A stretch of DNA of 64,000 bases from positions 62,001 through 126,000 of the forward strand of contig NZ_VISR01000022.1 in the NCBI RefSeq assembly GCF_007827595.1. Direction: 5' to 3'. Numbering within the stretch: the stretch's first letter is position 1; each line of letters starts with the position of its first letter. The position numbers were made by a program, and so were the translations under genes. Of this stretch, positions 8,402 to 17,600 are shown piece after piece. A model generated the notes under the pieces. That model searched no databases. It was not told the origin of the DNA and saw nothing but the letters and a program-made list of their open reading frames with translations. Origin of the DNA: Streptomyces sp. BK340. Lineage in GTDB: Bacteria > Actinomycetota > Actinomycetes > Streptomycetales > Streptomycetaceae.

Positions 8402-8946
8402 GATGCGGCGGCCTCCTTCGCCGGACGCAGGGAGCCGGCGAACAGCCCGCCGGCGTAACTGAACAGGGGGAGCCGCCCGTTGTCGGCGGTGGCGCGCACG
8501 ACGTACCCGAGCAGCAGTTCGCTGTCGCCCGCCTCGTGGGCGGAGTGGAACCGGCAGACGTAGTGGGCGAGCGCGCCCGCGATCAGCGGGGCGTGCGCGT
8601 ACCGGTCCGTCGTCCAGGCCAGGCCCGCGAAGGCCTCGCCGCCGTCGGGCCGGCCGCTGTCGGCGAACCGCCGGGCCACGTCGGCCTGGTCGCCGCCGAG
8701 CACGTTGATCGCGAACCGGCCCTCGGCGGCGGCCAGCCGGGCGAAGGACGAGCCCGCCCGCAGCGCCACACCGACCAGCAGGGGGGAGCGCGAGACCAGG
8801 GTGACCGTGCTCGCGGTGGTGCCGTGCATCCGGTCCTCGGGCCCGGTGGTCAGCACCGACACCGGGGACGCCAGGTGGTACAGGGCCCGGCGGCGCTCGG
8901 CCGGGTCCTGCCGCACCGTCCGCCGTACGCCGGTCGCGGTGGTCAT
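8398..8946 (-). CDS. Flavin reductase, VlmR/HpaC-like
   Basis: A 182-residue flavin reductase-like domain protein that would reduce FMN or FAD with NAD(P)H for a partner monooxygenase. The family pattern LASPVSVLTT, GTTASTVTLVSRSPLL and FAINVLGGDQ is clear across residues 25-95. In valanimycin biosynthesis VlmR feeds reduced flavin to the isobutylamine N-hydroxylase VlmH; the ACAD-fold gene at 11423 is the likely partner here. The start at 8946 forms an ATGA overlap with the upstream membrane protein gene; longer readings run into that gene and are rejected. Confidence 0.88.
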   Translation of the reverse strand: MTTATGVRRTVRQDPAERRRALYHLASPVSVLTTGPEDRMHGTTASTVTLVSRSPLLVGVALRAGSSFARLAAAEGRFAINVLGGDQADVARRFADSGRPDGGEAFAGLAWTTDRYAHAPLIAGALAHYVCRFHSAHEAGDSELLLGYVVRATADNGRLPLFSYAGGLFAGSLRPAKEAAAS

Positions 8947-9476
8947 CGCACGGCCTCCGTCTCCCGTACGACCGTCCGCGCCGGGACGTGCCCGACCGGC
9001 ACCGGGTCCATGGCGTGCCCGACCGGCTTGGGGTGGGGCAGGCCCAGGTCGTCCAGCAGCCGCAGATAGCCCTCCTGGCGCACCGGCTCGAAGGGCAGCG
9101 CGAAGGACTTCATGAAGTTGCCGAACAGACCGCGGTCGCCGAACAGATGGAACGGCAGTACCAGCAGCGCCCACTCGGGCTTCACCAGCCAGCACCACAG
9201 CGCGGCCACCGCGCCCTGCGTGATGAGGCTGTGCATGACGTTGTAGAGGACGTAGTACGCCTTGTGGATCGGCCGGCCGCCGCTCTTCTTGAACGCGATG
9301 GCGCCGGGGATGTAGCCGATCAGGTCGATGTAGAGGAACAGCCCGAGCGCCGGCAGCCAGCGGATGTCGCCGAAGTGGTAGACGATCAGGCCGGTGGTGA
9401 CGGCGAGGCCCACCAGGTACTCGGCGCGGTGCAACGAGTACGTGCGTGGTGTCTCGAAGGGGTTCGCCTGGTCCAT
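8943..9476 (-). CDS. VlmO-like integral membrane protein (proposed N-N bond former)
   Basis: A 177-residue protein with about four hydrophobic segments (near residues 20-38, 42-60, 84-106 and 108-122) and a soluble, proline-rich tail. Polar residues HSL, FHLFGDRG and the FKKSGGRP loop lie between helices. Its size, membrane nature and place between flavin reductase and VlmB-like genes match VlmO of the valanimycin pathway, reported to rearrange the O-seryl-hydroxylamine to a hydrazine at the membrane. A GAGGAG site precedes the ATG. Assignment rests on topology and context; a pairwise alignment was not possible. Confidence 0.65.
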   Translation of the reverse strand: MDQANPFETPRTYSLHRAEYLVGLAVTTGLIVYHFGDIRWLPALGLFLYIDLIGYIPGAIAFKKSGGRPIHKAYYVLYNVMHSLITQGAVAALWCWLVKPEWALLVLPFHLFGDRGLFGNFMKSFALPFEPVRQEGYLRLLDDLGLPHPKPVGHAMDPVPVGHVPARTVVRETEAVR

Positions 9477-9494
9477 GGTCAGCTCCTCGGCGTT

Positions 9495-9980
9495 CTACTG
9501 GGCGCCGACCGCGGCGGGCTCGGTGAGCTGGATGCCGCCCTGGATCCGCACGGCCGGGTACAGCCCGGTCAGCGCCCAGGCGACGGTCTCCTTGATGACC
9601 CGCTCGGCGATCGGGTCGAGGATGCCCTCCAGGCTCGGGATGCCGAAGTCGAAGTCGGCGTCGAAGCGGACGCTGACGTCGGCGCCGTTCTGCTGCACCG
9701 ACCAGGTGCCGGAGAAGGAGTCGAAGTCGCCGTCGGACTGCTCGAAGCGGATCTCCCCGCTCTCCGGCAGCACGGTGTCGTCCTCGGTCCAGCGCAGCAG
9801 GCCGCTGCGGAAGTGCAGCTCCCAGCTGGAGGAGGCCTTCGGGTCGGGGTAGGAGGCGTGCACCGTGGTCGCGTTGACGTGGGGCGCGAGGTCCGGGTAC
9901 TTCTCCCAGCGCCGTACGGCGTGCAGGACCGTTTCGGCCTGCTCCGCGGGTATCAGGGCATCGAGTTCGACGTGCCGCAC
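9495..9980 (-). CDS. START/polyketide cyclase-like protein
   Basis: A 161-residue protein with the helix-grip fold pattern of polyketide cyclase/START proteins: RHVELDALIPA at the start, alternating strands with SSWELHF and FSGTWSVQQNGADVSVRFDADF, and a long C-terminal helix (about residues 120-150). It starts with GTG two bases after the aminotransferase stop. Such proteins bind hydrophobic ligands and some catalyse cyclisation or dehydration. In this operon a chaperone or binding role for an unstable N-hydroxy or hydrazine intermediate is possible, but no function can be assigned. Confidence 0.7.
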   Translation of the reverse strand: MRHVELDALIPAEQAETVLHAVRRWEKYPDLAPHVNATTVHASYPDPKASSSWELHFRSGLLRWTEDDTVLPESGEIRFEQSDGDFDSFSGTWSVQQNGADVSVRFDADFDFGIPSLEGILDPIAERVIKETVAWALTGLYPAVRIQGGIQLTEPAAVGAQ

Positions 9981-9982
9981 GA

Positions 9983-11281
9983 TCAGTTACCGCCTTCCGG
10001 CATCTTGGCCGCGCCCCGGATGAGGTCGCGGGTGGCCAGGTCGAAGGAGTTGACGAGGAAGTCCACGTCGGTGTCGTCCAGCACGGCGGGCGGCGTGAAC
10101 CGCACCACCGAGCTGCCGTTCATGGAGTGGTTGGCGACCACGCCGTGGTTGAAGAGCTCGATCAGCAGCTCGCCGGCCAGACCGGCCTCCACGAGCTCCA
10201 CGCCGATGAGCAGACCCCGGCCGCGCACGTCCACCACCAGCTCGGGGATGTTGCGGTGGGCGACCTCCGCGATCCGCGGCAGCAGCCGGGCACCGAGGTC
10301 CATGGCCCGGGTGACCAGGCGCTCCTCCTTGACGGCCCGGATCGCGCCCTGCACCGCGGCCATCAGCACCGGCTGCCCGGAGAAGGTGGCCGTGTGGACG
10401 TAGGGGTCCTTGTCGAAGGGGCGGAACGCCTTGCGGGTGGCTACGGCCGCCGACACCGGCATCACACCGCCGCCGAGCGCCTTGCCGGTGAGCAGGACGT
10501 CCGGGACGACGCCCTCGATGTCGGCGCCCCACCACTCGCCGAGCCGTCCGAAGCCGGACTGCACCTCGTCGAGGATGAGGAAGCCCTCGTACTCGCGGAC
10601 CAGCTCCTCGACCCGCTTGAGGTAGCCCTTCGGCGGGAGGATGACCCCGCCCTCGCCCTGCACCGGCTCCAGGATCACGCAGACCTCGCCCGGGTGCGCC
10701 CGCAGTTCCGCCTCCAGGGCGTCGGCGTCGCCGAACGGCAGGTGCTGGAAGTCGGGCACGAGCGGGCGGAACGGCGCCTGGTAGACGTCCTTCGCGGTCG
10801 CCGACAGGGCGCCCAGCGTCTTGCCGTGGTAGCCGCCGCGCATCGAGATGGTGCGCTTGAAGCCGTTCGCACGGGCCAGCTTCAGGCCGGTCTCCACCGC
10901 CTCCGCGCCGGACAGCGCGAAGTGCACGCGGTCGAGTCCGGGCGGCAGCACCGAGACCAGGGCCTCGGCGGCGCGGGCCACCGTCGGCTCCAGCAGGATG
11001 CGGGTCGCCGTGGGGTGGGTGCGCAGCTGGCGCTCCACCTCCTCCATGACGATCGGGTGCCGGGCGCCCATGATGAACACGCCGTACCCGCCCGCGTTCA
11101 GGAAGCGCTCACCGTCGCTGGTGGTGAGCCAGGCGCCCTCCGACGCCACCTCCATGTGACTGCCGAACAACTCGGCGAGCGTGGCCCGGCCCTTGCTGAG
11201 GTGGGCCCGGTACAGGTTGAGGATCTCCGCCTCGTCGACGGCGGCGGTCGCCGGCGCCGGGGAATCCTGGATGACGGTCAC
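9983..11281 (-). CDS. Class III PLP aminotransferase (amine-forming)
   Basis: About 432 residues, fold type I class III aminotransferase. The PLP Schiff-base lysine lies in LLTGKALGGG, preceded by ILDEVQSGFGR, and the phosphate-binding SGAEAVETGLKLAR is intact. The start is GTG at 11281 behind GGAG; an ATG further upstream falls in the intergenic repeat and is rejected. Lying beside an aldehyde dehydrogenase-fold enzyme and an amine N-hydroxylase-like flavoprotein, it probably aminates a fatty aldehyde to the primary amine that is then N-hydroxylated. Valanimycin instead obtains its amine by valine decarboxylation, so this is a different amine supply for the same chemistry. Confidence 0.88.
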   Translation of the reverse strand: MTVIQDSPAPATAAVDEAEILNLYRAHLSKGRATLAELFGSHMEVASEGAWLTTSDGERFLNAGGYGVFIMGARHPIVMEEVERQLRTHPTATRILLEPTVARAAEALVSVLPPGLDRVHFALSGAEAVETGLKLARANGFKRTISMRGGYHGKTLGALSATAKDVYQAPFRPLVPDFQHLPFGDADALEAELRAHPGEVCVILEPVQGEGGVILPPKGYLKRVEELVREYEGFLILDEVQSGFGRLGEWWGADIEGVVPDVLLTGKALGGGVMPVSAAVATRKAFRPFDKDPYVHTATFSGQPVLMAAVQGAIRAVKEERLVTRAMDLGARLLPRIAEVAHRNIPELVVDVRGRGLLIGVELVEAGLAGELLIELFNHGVVANHSMNGSSVVRFTPPAVLDDTDVDFLVNSFDLATRDLIRGAAKMPEGGN

Positions 11282-11317
11282 GTGTCGCTCACTCCAAAAA
11301 GGTGGGGTGGGGGGGGA

Positions 11318-11392
11318 GCGCCCCGAAGGGGCGCGGGGCCGTGTCGACATGCGGCTCCGCCGCGCGGGCGCGACCAGCCACATGCGGCCCGC
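11318..11392 (+). repeat. Dispersed Streptomyces intergenic repeat, copy 2
   Basis: Second copy of the unit at 4807-4880, beginning GCGCCCCGAAGGGGCGC, a perfect short hairpin. It lies between the N-hydroxylase-like gene and the aminotransferase on the minus-strand operon, next to a run of G residues. It is nearly identical to copy 1 through the shared core. Confidence 0.82.
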
Positions 11393-11422
11393 GGTCGCCC
11401 ACTCGGCTCTGCCGGCCGAGCT

Positions 11423-12565
11423 CTACGCCAGAACCAGCGGCCCTCCGCCGAAGTACGCGAGCAGCGGCTCCGCGGCGGCGAGTCGAGATGGCGGATGAAA
11501 GGCCAGCGCACGAGTAGCGGCAGCGGCTTGCGCGCTCGCGGAGTTGCTGATGAAGTCCAGCCCGCCGAGCAGCTCCAGCGCACGGGCCACGATGTCCGGC
11601 AGCGCGTTCTGCACCGCGTACCGGGCGACCAGCACGCGGGCCACCGACTCCTCGTCGCCGGGCTCCGCGCCGGTGCCCCGGGCCACGCCCTCCAGCAGGG
11701 CGAGGGCCGCCTCCATGTCGACGGCGAGCGCGGCCCGCTCCTCCGAGCTGCCCCGCTGCCGCTCCAGCACCTGCTCCACCAGCGCGGCGGCGGAGCCCGC
11801 GTATCCGGCGGAGATCAGCATCTCGAACCAGACGAATCCGGCCGACTGCAGGTCGTCGAGTCGGGTGGGGTCGTCGGCGCCGGCCCGGACGACCATCTCG
11901 GCCGGGACGAACACGTCCTCCAGGCGTACCTCGTCGCTCTCCGCGCCGGCCAGCAGGTCGTTGCCCCAGAACGGGTGCACGGACATGCCGGGCGCGTCGG
12001 CCGGCACCAGCGCGAGCGCCAGCTCCGGCTCGCCGCCCTCCTCGCCGTGGATGGCGATGGACGCGGTCAGCAGGCTCATCGAACCCGACAGGCTGCACGG
12101 CTTCTTCGAGCCGGACAGCAGGAACCCGCCCTCGACCGGACGCGCGGTCACGGCCGGCTTCAGGATGTTCTGCGCGGTGCGGCCCTCGGCCCAGCCGGAG
12201 GCCAGCACCTGCTGGTCCGGCACGATCCGGTGCAGCAGCTCGGTCTGCGCGGCGGTGAGCCGGCCCGACTTGACCGCCAGCGAGTACAGCATGGCGGCGG
12301 TGAAGTGGTGCATGGACACGGCCGCGACCAGCGACGGGGAGAGCGCGCCGAGGGCGAGCTGGACCCGCAGCGCCTCGAGCGGGGCGGCGCCGTGGCCGCC
12401 GTAGGCCTCGGGTATCAGGAGACCGACCCCGCCGTGGATACGGAACAGGTCGATCACCGGGCTGCCGGGCCGTTCCCGCCCGGCATACGGGATCTGCTCC
12501 AGCTCCTTGAGCAGTCCGGGGTGGAACCGCTCGCAGACGGTCCGGGCAGCATCGAGGGAACGCAC
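11423..12565 (-). CDS. Acyl-CoA dehydrogenase-fold flavin monooxygenase, VlmH-like amine N-hydroxylase
   Basis: A 380-residue protein of the acyl-CoA dehydrogenase-like flavin-dependent monooxygenase group. It has the N-terminal helical region (PEAYGGHGAAPLEALR near 55-70), the middle beta domain and a C-terminal helical bundle. No acyl-CoA dehydrogenase base motif is apparent. VlmH, isobutylamine N-hydroxylase, belongs to this group and works with VlmR, for which a homologue is encoded four genes downstream. I infer N-hydroxylation of a longer-chain primary amine. The GTG start follows GGAGG at five to six bases. A desaturating acyl-CoA dehydrogenase role cannot be excluded. Confidence 0.75.
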   Translation of the reverse strand: MRSLDAARTVCERFHPGLLKELEQIPYAGRERPGSPVIDLFRIHGGVGLLIPEAYGGHGAAPLEALRVQLALGALSPSLVAAVSMHHFTAAMLYSLAVKSGRLTAAQTELLHRIVPDQQVLASGWAEGRTAQNILKPAVTARPVEGGFLLSGSKKPCSLSGSMSLLTASIAIHGEEGGEPELALALVPADAPGMSVHPFWGNDLLAGAESDEVRLEDVFVPAEMVVRAGADDPTRLDDLQSAGFVWFEMLISAGYAGSAAALVEQVLERQRGSSEERAALAVDMEAALALLEGVARGTGAEPGDEESVARVLVARYAVQNALPDIVARALELLGGLDFISNSASAQAAAATRALAFHPPSRLAAAEPLLAYFGGGPLVLA

Positions 12566-12592
12566 GGGAAACCTCCGCAGGACTGGGTGTGG

Positions 12593-14224
12593 TCAGGCGC
12601 CGAAGACCGCGTCGTACGGGCTCACGTCGCGGGCGATGCTGACTCCCTGGATGTGGGAGGTCTTGAGCATCGGGTAGTTGGCCTCGCCGAAGGCGCCGCC
12701 GGTGCGGCCGGTGCCGCCGTGGCTCGGCAGGTACGGCAGGAAGCCGATGTGGGAATCGTTGACCTTGAGCAGGCCGCCGTTGACCACGCGGCGCACGAAG
12801 GTCTCGATGACGTGGTCCGAGCGCGACCACAGGGAGTTGCGCAGCCCGTAGTCGTTGCTGTTGACGAACTGCAGGAACGCCTCCAGCAGGGCGTCGTCGT
12901 TGTCGCGTTCGGCGACCACGATCGGGATCAGCGGGAAGAACGTCTCCTCACGGACCACGTCGTAGGTCCGGGCCCGGTCCAGGCCGTCCACCCGCACCAC
13001 CGTCGGCTGCAGGAAGACACCCGTCTCGGACACCGTGCCGTCGACCTCGGTGCGGTTGCCGCCGGTGACCAGCTCGGCGCCGTTGTCCATCGCCTGCCGC
13101 AGCAGCCGGAAGAAGCGCTCGCTGCGCCGCACCGGCGACAGCAGCACGTCCTCCTCCTCGGGCAGGCCCGGCCTGATGCCCTTGACCTGCTCCTTGACCT
13201 CCGCGATCAGCGCCTCGGCGATCTCGGGGTGGACCAGCACGTAGTTGGGCACCATGCAGATCTGCCCGGAGCCGTAGAACGACTCGGTGATGGCCTCGGC
13301 CGCCCACTTCACGTCGGCGTCCTTCCACACCACGATGCCGTCGTTGCCGGCGAGTTCGAGGATCGGCTTCTTGCCGTGTGCCACGCACTGCTGCTCGAAG
13401 CGCAGGCCCTCCTGGCTGCCGCCGATGTAGAAGATGTCGTTGATCAGCGGGTCGGCGATCCAGCGGTCCATGGTCTGCTTCGGGTTGGAGCACACCGCGT
13501 TGAGCACACCGGCCGGCGCGTCGATCTCCTCCAGCAGCGGGGCGACGATGTCGCGCAGCAGCCACATGGTGGACAGCGCGATGCTGCGGGGCGCCCGCAC
13601 CACCACGGCGTTGCCGGCCATGAGGGCCAGCACGCAGAGAGCAGTGCTCGGCAGCGGGGCGTTCTGCGGCGGGTTGAAGGCGACCACGCCGTCCGGCTGG
13701 CGGTGCAGGATCAGCTTGCGGCCGTTGTACTCCTTCTCGACCCGCATCTGCTTCAGGTACCAGCGCAGGGAGCCCGGGGCGTAGATCTGCAGCAGGCAGC
13801 TCAGCTCCCAGCGGGCCAGCTTCACGGGGTGGGACTCGGCGACCAGCATGCGCAGGAACTCGTCCTGGTGCTTGATCAGTTCCTCGCGGAAGCGGGTGCC
13901 CAGCTGCATCCGCCGCTCCAGCGGTACGGCCGCCCAGTCGGGGGCGGCCGCGGCGGCCGCCTGGGTGGCCAGGTCGATGGCGGAGTCGTCCGCGATCGCG
14001 CAGCGCCCGACGACATAGGGGTGCTTGGCCGCGTCGGACTCGGGGTCCTGTTCGAGCGAGCGCTTCAGGGTCACGCTGGTGAACACGTCTTCCAGCAGGG
14101 AGCGCCCGCTGACGGTGTATACCCATCCGTCCCCGGCGACGTCCTTGCCCGCGATGTAGAGGTCGTAACTCTTCAATCCGGAAGGTGCCTCAGCACTCTC
14201 CTCCTGCGCGGCTTCGCGAAGCAT
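12593..14224 (-). CDS. Aldehyde dehydrogenase-superfamily enzyme (possible acyl-thioester reductase)
   Basis: A 543-residue NAD(P)-dependent aldehyde dehydrogenase-fold protein. The general base glutamate lies in ILELAGNDG near residue 280, and the nucleophilic cysteine in SGQICMVPN near residue 315. FNPPQNAPLP marks the cofactor-binding loop. It is the first gene of the minus-strand operon. Next to an aminotransferase it could run in the reductive direction, turning acyl-ACP or acyl-CoA into an aldehyde for amination, or oxidise an aldehyde. An N-terminal extension of about 35 residues is longer than in usual members. Its promoter region carries SARP-type repeats. Confidence 0.85.
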   Translation of the reverse strand: MLREAAQEESAEAPSGLKSYDLYIAGKDVAGDGWVYTVSGRSLLEDVFTSVTLKRSLEQDPESDAAKHPYVVGRCAIADDSAIDLATQAAAAAAPDWAAVPLERRMQLGTRFREELIKHQDEFLRMLVAESHPVKLARWELSCLLQIYAPGSLRWYLKQMRVEKEYNGRKLILHRQPDGVVAFNPPQNAPLPSTALCVLALMAGNAVVVRAPRSIALSTMWLLRDIVAPLLEEIDAPAGVLNAVCSNPKQTMDRWIADPLINDIFYIGGSQEGLRFEQQCVAHGKKPILELAGNDGIVVWKDADVKWAAEAITESFYGSGQICMVPNYVLVHPEIAEALIAEVKEQVKGIRPGLPEEEDVLLSPVRRSERFFRLLRQAMDNGAELVTGGNRTEVDGTVSETGVFLQPTVVRVDGLDRARTYDVVREETFFPLIPIVVAERDNDDALLEAFLQFVNSNDYGLRNSLWSRSDHVIETFVRRVVNGGLLKVNDSHIGFLPYLPSHGGTGRTGGAFGEANYPMLKTSHIQGVSIARDVSPYDAVFGA

Positions 14225-14272
14225 CTTCAGCCTTTCGGATATGGCGTGTGGATTTCTTGAAGCAATGCGAGC

Positions 14273-14312
14273 CTGACAGCGGAATCTGACCCCGCGCTGA
14301 CACGTGACTGAC
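14273..14312 (-). promoter_or_regulatory. SARP-type direct repeats controlling the minus-strand operon
   Basis: On the minus strand GTCAG recurs at 14312, 14301 and 14290 (11-base period), with a fourth at 14277 (13 bases on). SARP regulators bind heptamer repeats with 11-bp spacing just upstream of the -10 region. The array points toward the aldehyde dehydrogenase gene starting at 14224. Confidence 0.65.
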
Positions 14313-14346
14313 CGCGCCGATCAAGCCACGGGAGCGCTCTCGGGGC

Positions 14347-14364
14347 TGTCAGCGGGGTGTCAGC
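14347..14364 (+). promoter_or_regulatory. SARP-type direct repeat for the PKS operon
   Basis: Two exact TGTCAGC heptamers, 11 bases apart (14347 and 14358). A TTGCAT sequence 9 bases beyond the second could be the -10 element. That would place the transcription start at about the ACP ATG at 14386, so the mRNA may be leaderless. Confidence 0.7.
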
Positions 14365-14385
14365 CGGCCTTGCTTGCATGACGGC

Positions 14386-14685
14386 ATGCCACCTGTCGAC
14401 AGCACGATCCAGCGGTTGCGCGACCTGCCGCGCAGTGAACTCGCCGAAGAAATCGAGTCAATCGTCCTGGTGAAATTCAAGGCAGTGCTTCTCATGGACG
14501 ATTCCGAGGATCTCCCCCTCGACGTCAGCTATTTCGATCTCGGCCTCACCTCGCTGCGGCTGACCGAGATACGGCAGAGCCTGGAGCAGCTCCTGGACCT
14601 GTCGATCAACGTCAACGTGCTCTTCAACGAGCCGACGATCGCCCACCTCGTGGACCACCTGACCCAGGCCATCCAGGAAGCTTGA
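14386..14685 (+). CDS. PKS-associated acyl carrier protein
   Basis: A 99-residue carrier protein with the phosphopantetheine serine in DLGLTSLRLTE near residue 60. It resembles PKS/NRPS carrier domains more than FabF-type ACPs. There is an in-frame TTG at 14374, but ATG at 14386 is preferred; no ribosome site is evident, consistent with a leaderless transcript. The stop is 11 bases before the PKS start. It may hold the starter or the PKS product. Confidence 0.88.
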   Translation: MPPVDSTIQRLRDLPRSELAEEIESIVLVKFKAVLLMDDSEDLPLDVSYFDLGLTSLRLTEIRQSLEQLLDLSINVNVLFNEPTIAHLVDHLTQAIQEA

Positions 14686-14696
14686 GGAGTAGCTCC

Positions 14697-17600
14697 ATGC
14701 CGCGTAAGGAATCAGAGCAGGCGCCCGAGCCGGTCGCGATCGTCGGAATCGGTCTGCGGTTCCCCGGCGGCAGCGGCTCGCCCGACGAGTTCGACGCCTT
14801 CCTGCGGGAGGGCCGCAGCGGGATCGTCCCGATCCCCCGGGACCGCTGGGACGTCGACGCGTTCACGCCCGAGGGCCCGGACGACAAGGGCAAGATCCGC
14901 GCCTCGGCCGGCGGGTTCCTGGACCGCATCGACCTGTTCGACGCCGGCTTCTTCAACATCTCCCCGAAGGAAGCCCGGTACATGGACCCCCAGCAGCGGC
15001 TGCTGCTGGAGACCGCCTGGCAGGCCCTGGAGCACGCGGGCATCGACCCGGCGCCGCTGCGCCGCGGCAACGGCGGCGTGTACATCGGCGCCAGCTCCAT
15101 CGACTACGCACTCGAACTGGACTCGCTGCCCTACGAGGAGCTGGACGGCCATCTGGCGTCCGGCATCACCATGTTCCCGCTGTCCGGCCGCCTCTCCTAC
15201 TTCCTCGGCTGGCGCGGCCCGAGCATGAGCGTCGACACCGCCTGCTCCTCCTCGCTGGTCGCGCTGCACCTCGCGGTGCAGGCACTGCGCGCCGGCGAGA
15301 CCGACATCGCGCTGTGCGGCGGCGTCAACGCCCTGCACCACCCGCGCATCCCGGTGATGTTCTCCAACGCCCAGATGCTCTCCCCGGACGGGCAGTGCAA
15401 GACCTTCGACGAGGCCGCCGACGGCTACGCCCGCGCCGAGGGCTGCGGCATCGTCGTCATCAAGCGGCTCGCCGACGCCGAGCGCGACGGCGACCGGATC
15501 CTCGCCCTGGTGCGCGGCACCGCCGTCGGCCAGGACGGCGACAGCGCCGGTCTCACCGTGCCCAACGGCCCCGCCCAGGAGAAGGTGATCCGCAGCGCAC
15601 TGGCCGCCGCCCACCTCGCGCCGGAGGACATCCAGTACGTCGAGGCGCACGGCACCGGCACCCCGCTCGGCGACCCCATCGAGTTCGGCGCCATCGGCGA
15701 CGTGTTCGTCGACTCCCACACCAAGGACCGGCCGGTGCTGGTCGGTTCGGTGAAGACCAACTTCGGTCACATGGAGCCCGCCTCCGGCATCGTCGGCGTC
15801 ATCAAGACCGTCCTCCAGCTGCGCGCGGGCACGATCTACCCGCACATCAACCTCAACACTCCCTCGGGGCGCATCCCCTGGGACCTCTACCCGGTCCGGG
15901 TCCCGACGGCCTGCGAGCCCTGGGAGGCCGAGGTCCGGCGCGCGGTCGTCAACAGCTTCGGCTTCGCCGGGACCATCGGCGCGGTCGTCCTCGAGCAGGC
16001 CCCCGAGCCGGCCCCGCAGCCCTGCGAGGGCGGGGCCGCACCGGTGTTCACCCTGTCCGCGAAGAACGCCGGCGCCCTGCGCGAACTCGCCGCCGAATAC
16101 CGGAAGCTGGTCGACGAACAGCCTCTGGCGGCGCTCTGCCACAGCGCCAACACCACCCGCACCCACCACCCCTTCCGGATCGCCGCGCCCGTCGCCGACA
16201 GCGCCGCGCTCGCCCGGCTCCTGGACCAGGCCGCCGAGGCCGAGCACGAGGGGCCCTCCGGCATCCGCAAGACCGCGTTCATGTTCACCGGCCAGGGCTC
16301 CCAGTACGCCGGCATGGGCGCCGCCCTCTACGCGGCGCTGCCCGTCTTCCGCGCCCAGGTCGACGCGTGCGACCGGCTGTTCGCCGAACACCTCGGCCGC
16401 TCGGTGCGCGAGCTGCTGCTCGGCACCGCAGCCGACCCCGAGGCGATCGACCGCACCGAGTACACCCAGCCCGCCCTGTTCACCCTGGAGTACGCCCTCG
16501 CCCAGCAGTGGATGGCCTGGGGCGTGCGCCCGAACGTGCTCATCGGGCACAGCATCGGCGAGGTCGTCGCCGCCGCCGTGGCCGGCCTGTTCAGCCTGGC
16601 GGACGCGGTCACCCTGGTCGCCGCCCGGGCCCGGCTGATGCAGGCCGTGCGCACCGAGGGCGGCATGGCCGCCGTCGCCGCCCCCGTCGAGGTGGTCGCC
16701 CCCCTGCTGGAGGGCCGCGCCGACCTGGCCCTGGCCGGGGTCAACGCCCCCGACCAGACGGTGATCTCCGGTGCCACCGCCGCGCTGGACGAGGTGGTGG
16801 GCATCCTGGAGGGCAGGGGCGTCCGCGTCGACCGCCTCAAGGTCTCGCACGCCTTCCACTCCCCGCTGATGGCCGAGGTCTACGACGACTTCCGCGCGGC
16901 CCTCGGCGGCATCACCTTCCACGAGCCGAAGATCAGCCTCATCTCGAACGTCACCGGACGCCTCGCCCGGTTCCGCGAGATCGGCGACCCCGACTACTGG
17001 GTGCGGCACATCGGCGAACCGGTCCGCTTCCTCGACGGCATCCGGGCCGTCGCCAAGCGCGGCCGGCACGCCCTGATCGAGGTCGGCCCGCAGGCCGGGC
17101 TCACCGCGCTCGCCCGGCGCGGGGTCACCGTCGAGGACCACCTGTGGCTGGCCAGCCTGCGCCGCCGCGACACCACCACCTCGACCACCCTCACCGCACT
17201 CGCCGACTACTACGCGGCAGGCCTCGGCGTCTCCTGGACCGACTACCACGCCGGTCACCCCGTGCCCGCCCGCGTGGACCTGCCGACGTACGCCTTCCAG
17301 CGCAAGCGCTACTGGCTGCCCACCGCCACACCCCGCAGGGCGGCCGCGAACGGCACCGCCCGGCACCTGCTGCTCGGCGTCGAGGAGCGGTTCGCCAGTG
17401 GAGTGCGGGAGTTCAACGCGGAGTTCACCGCCGAGGAACTCGGCGCGCTCGCCGACCTCGCCGACGGCGGCCGTACCGTCCTGCCCGCCGGCGCCTACGT
17501 CGACCTGTTGCTCGCCGTGCAGGACGCGGTCCAGGGCCACGCCCGATCCGCCGTCCGGGACCTCAGGCTGCTCGCCCCGCTGGAGCTGCCCGCCGAGACG

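Noticed and set aside
10127..14260. A 1377-codon plus-strand open frame over the aminotransferase, N-hydroxylase-like and aldehyde dehydrogenase genes
   Set aside because: Antisense shadow of three well-supported genes, low-complexity product.
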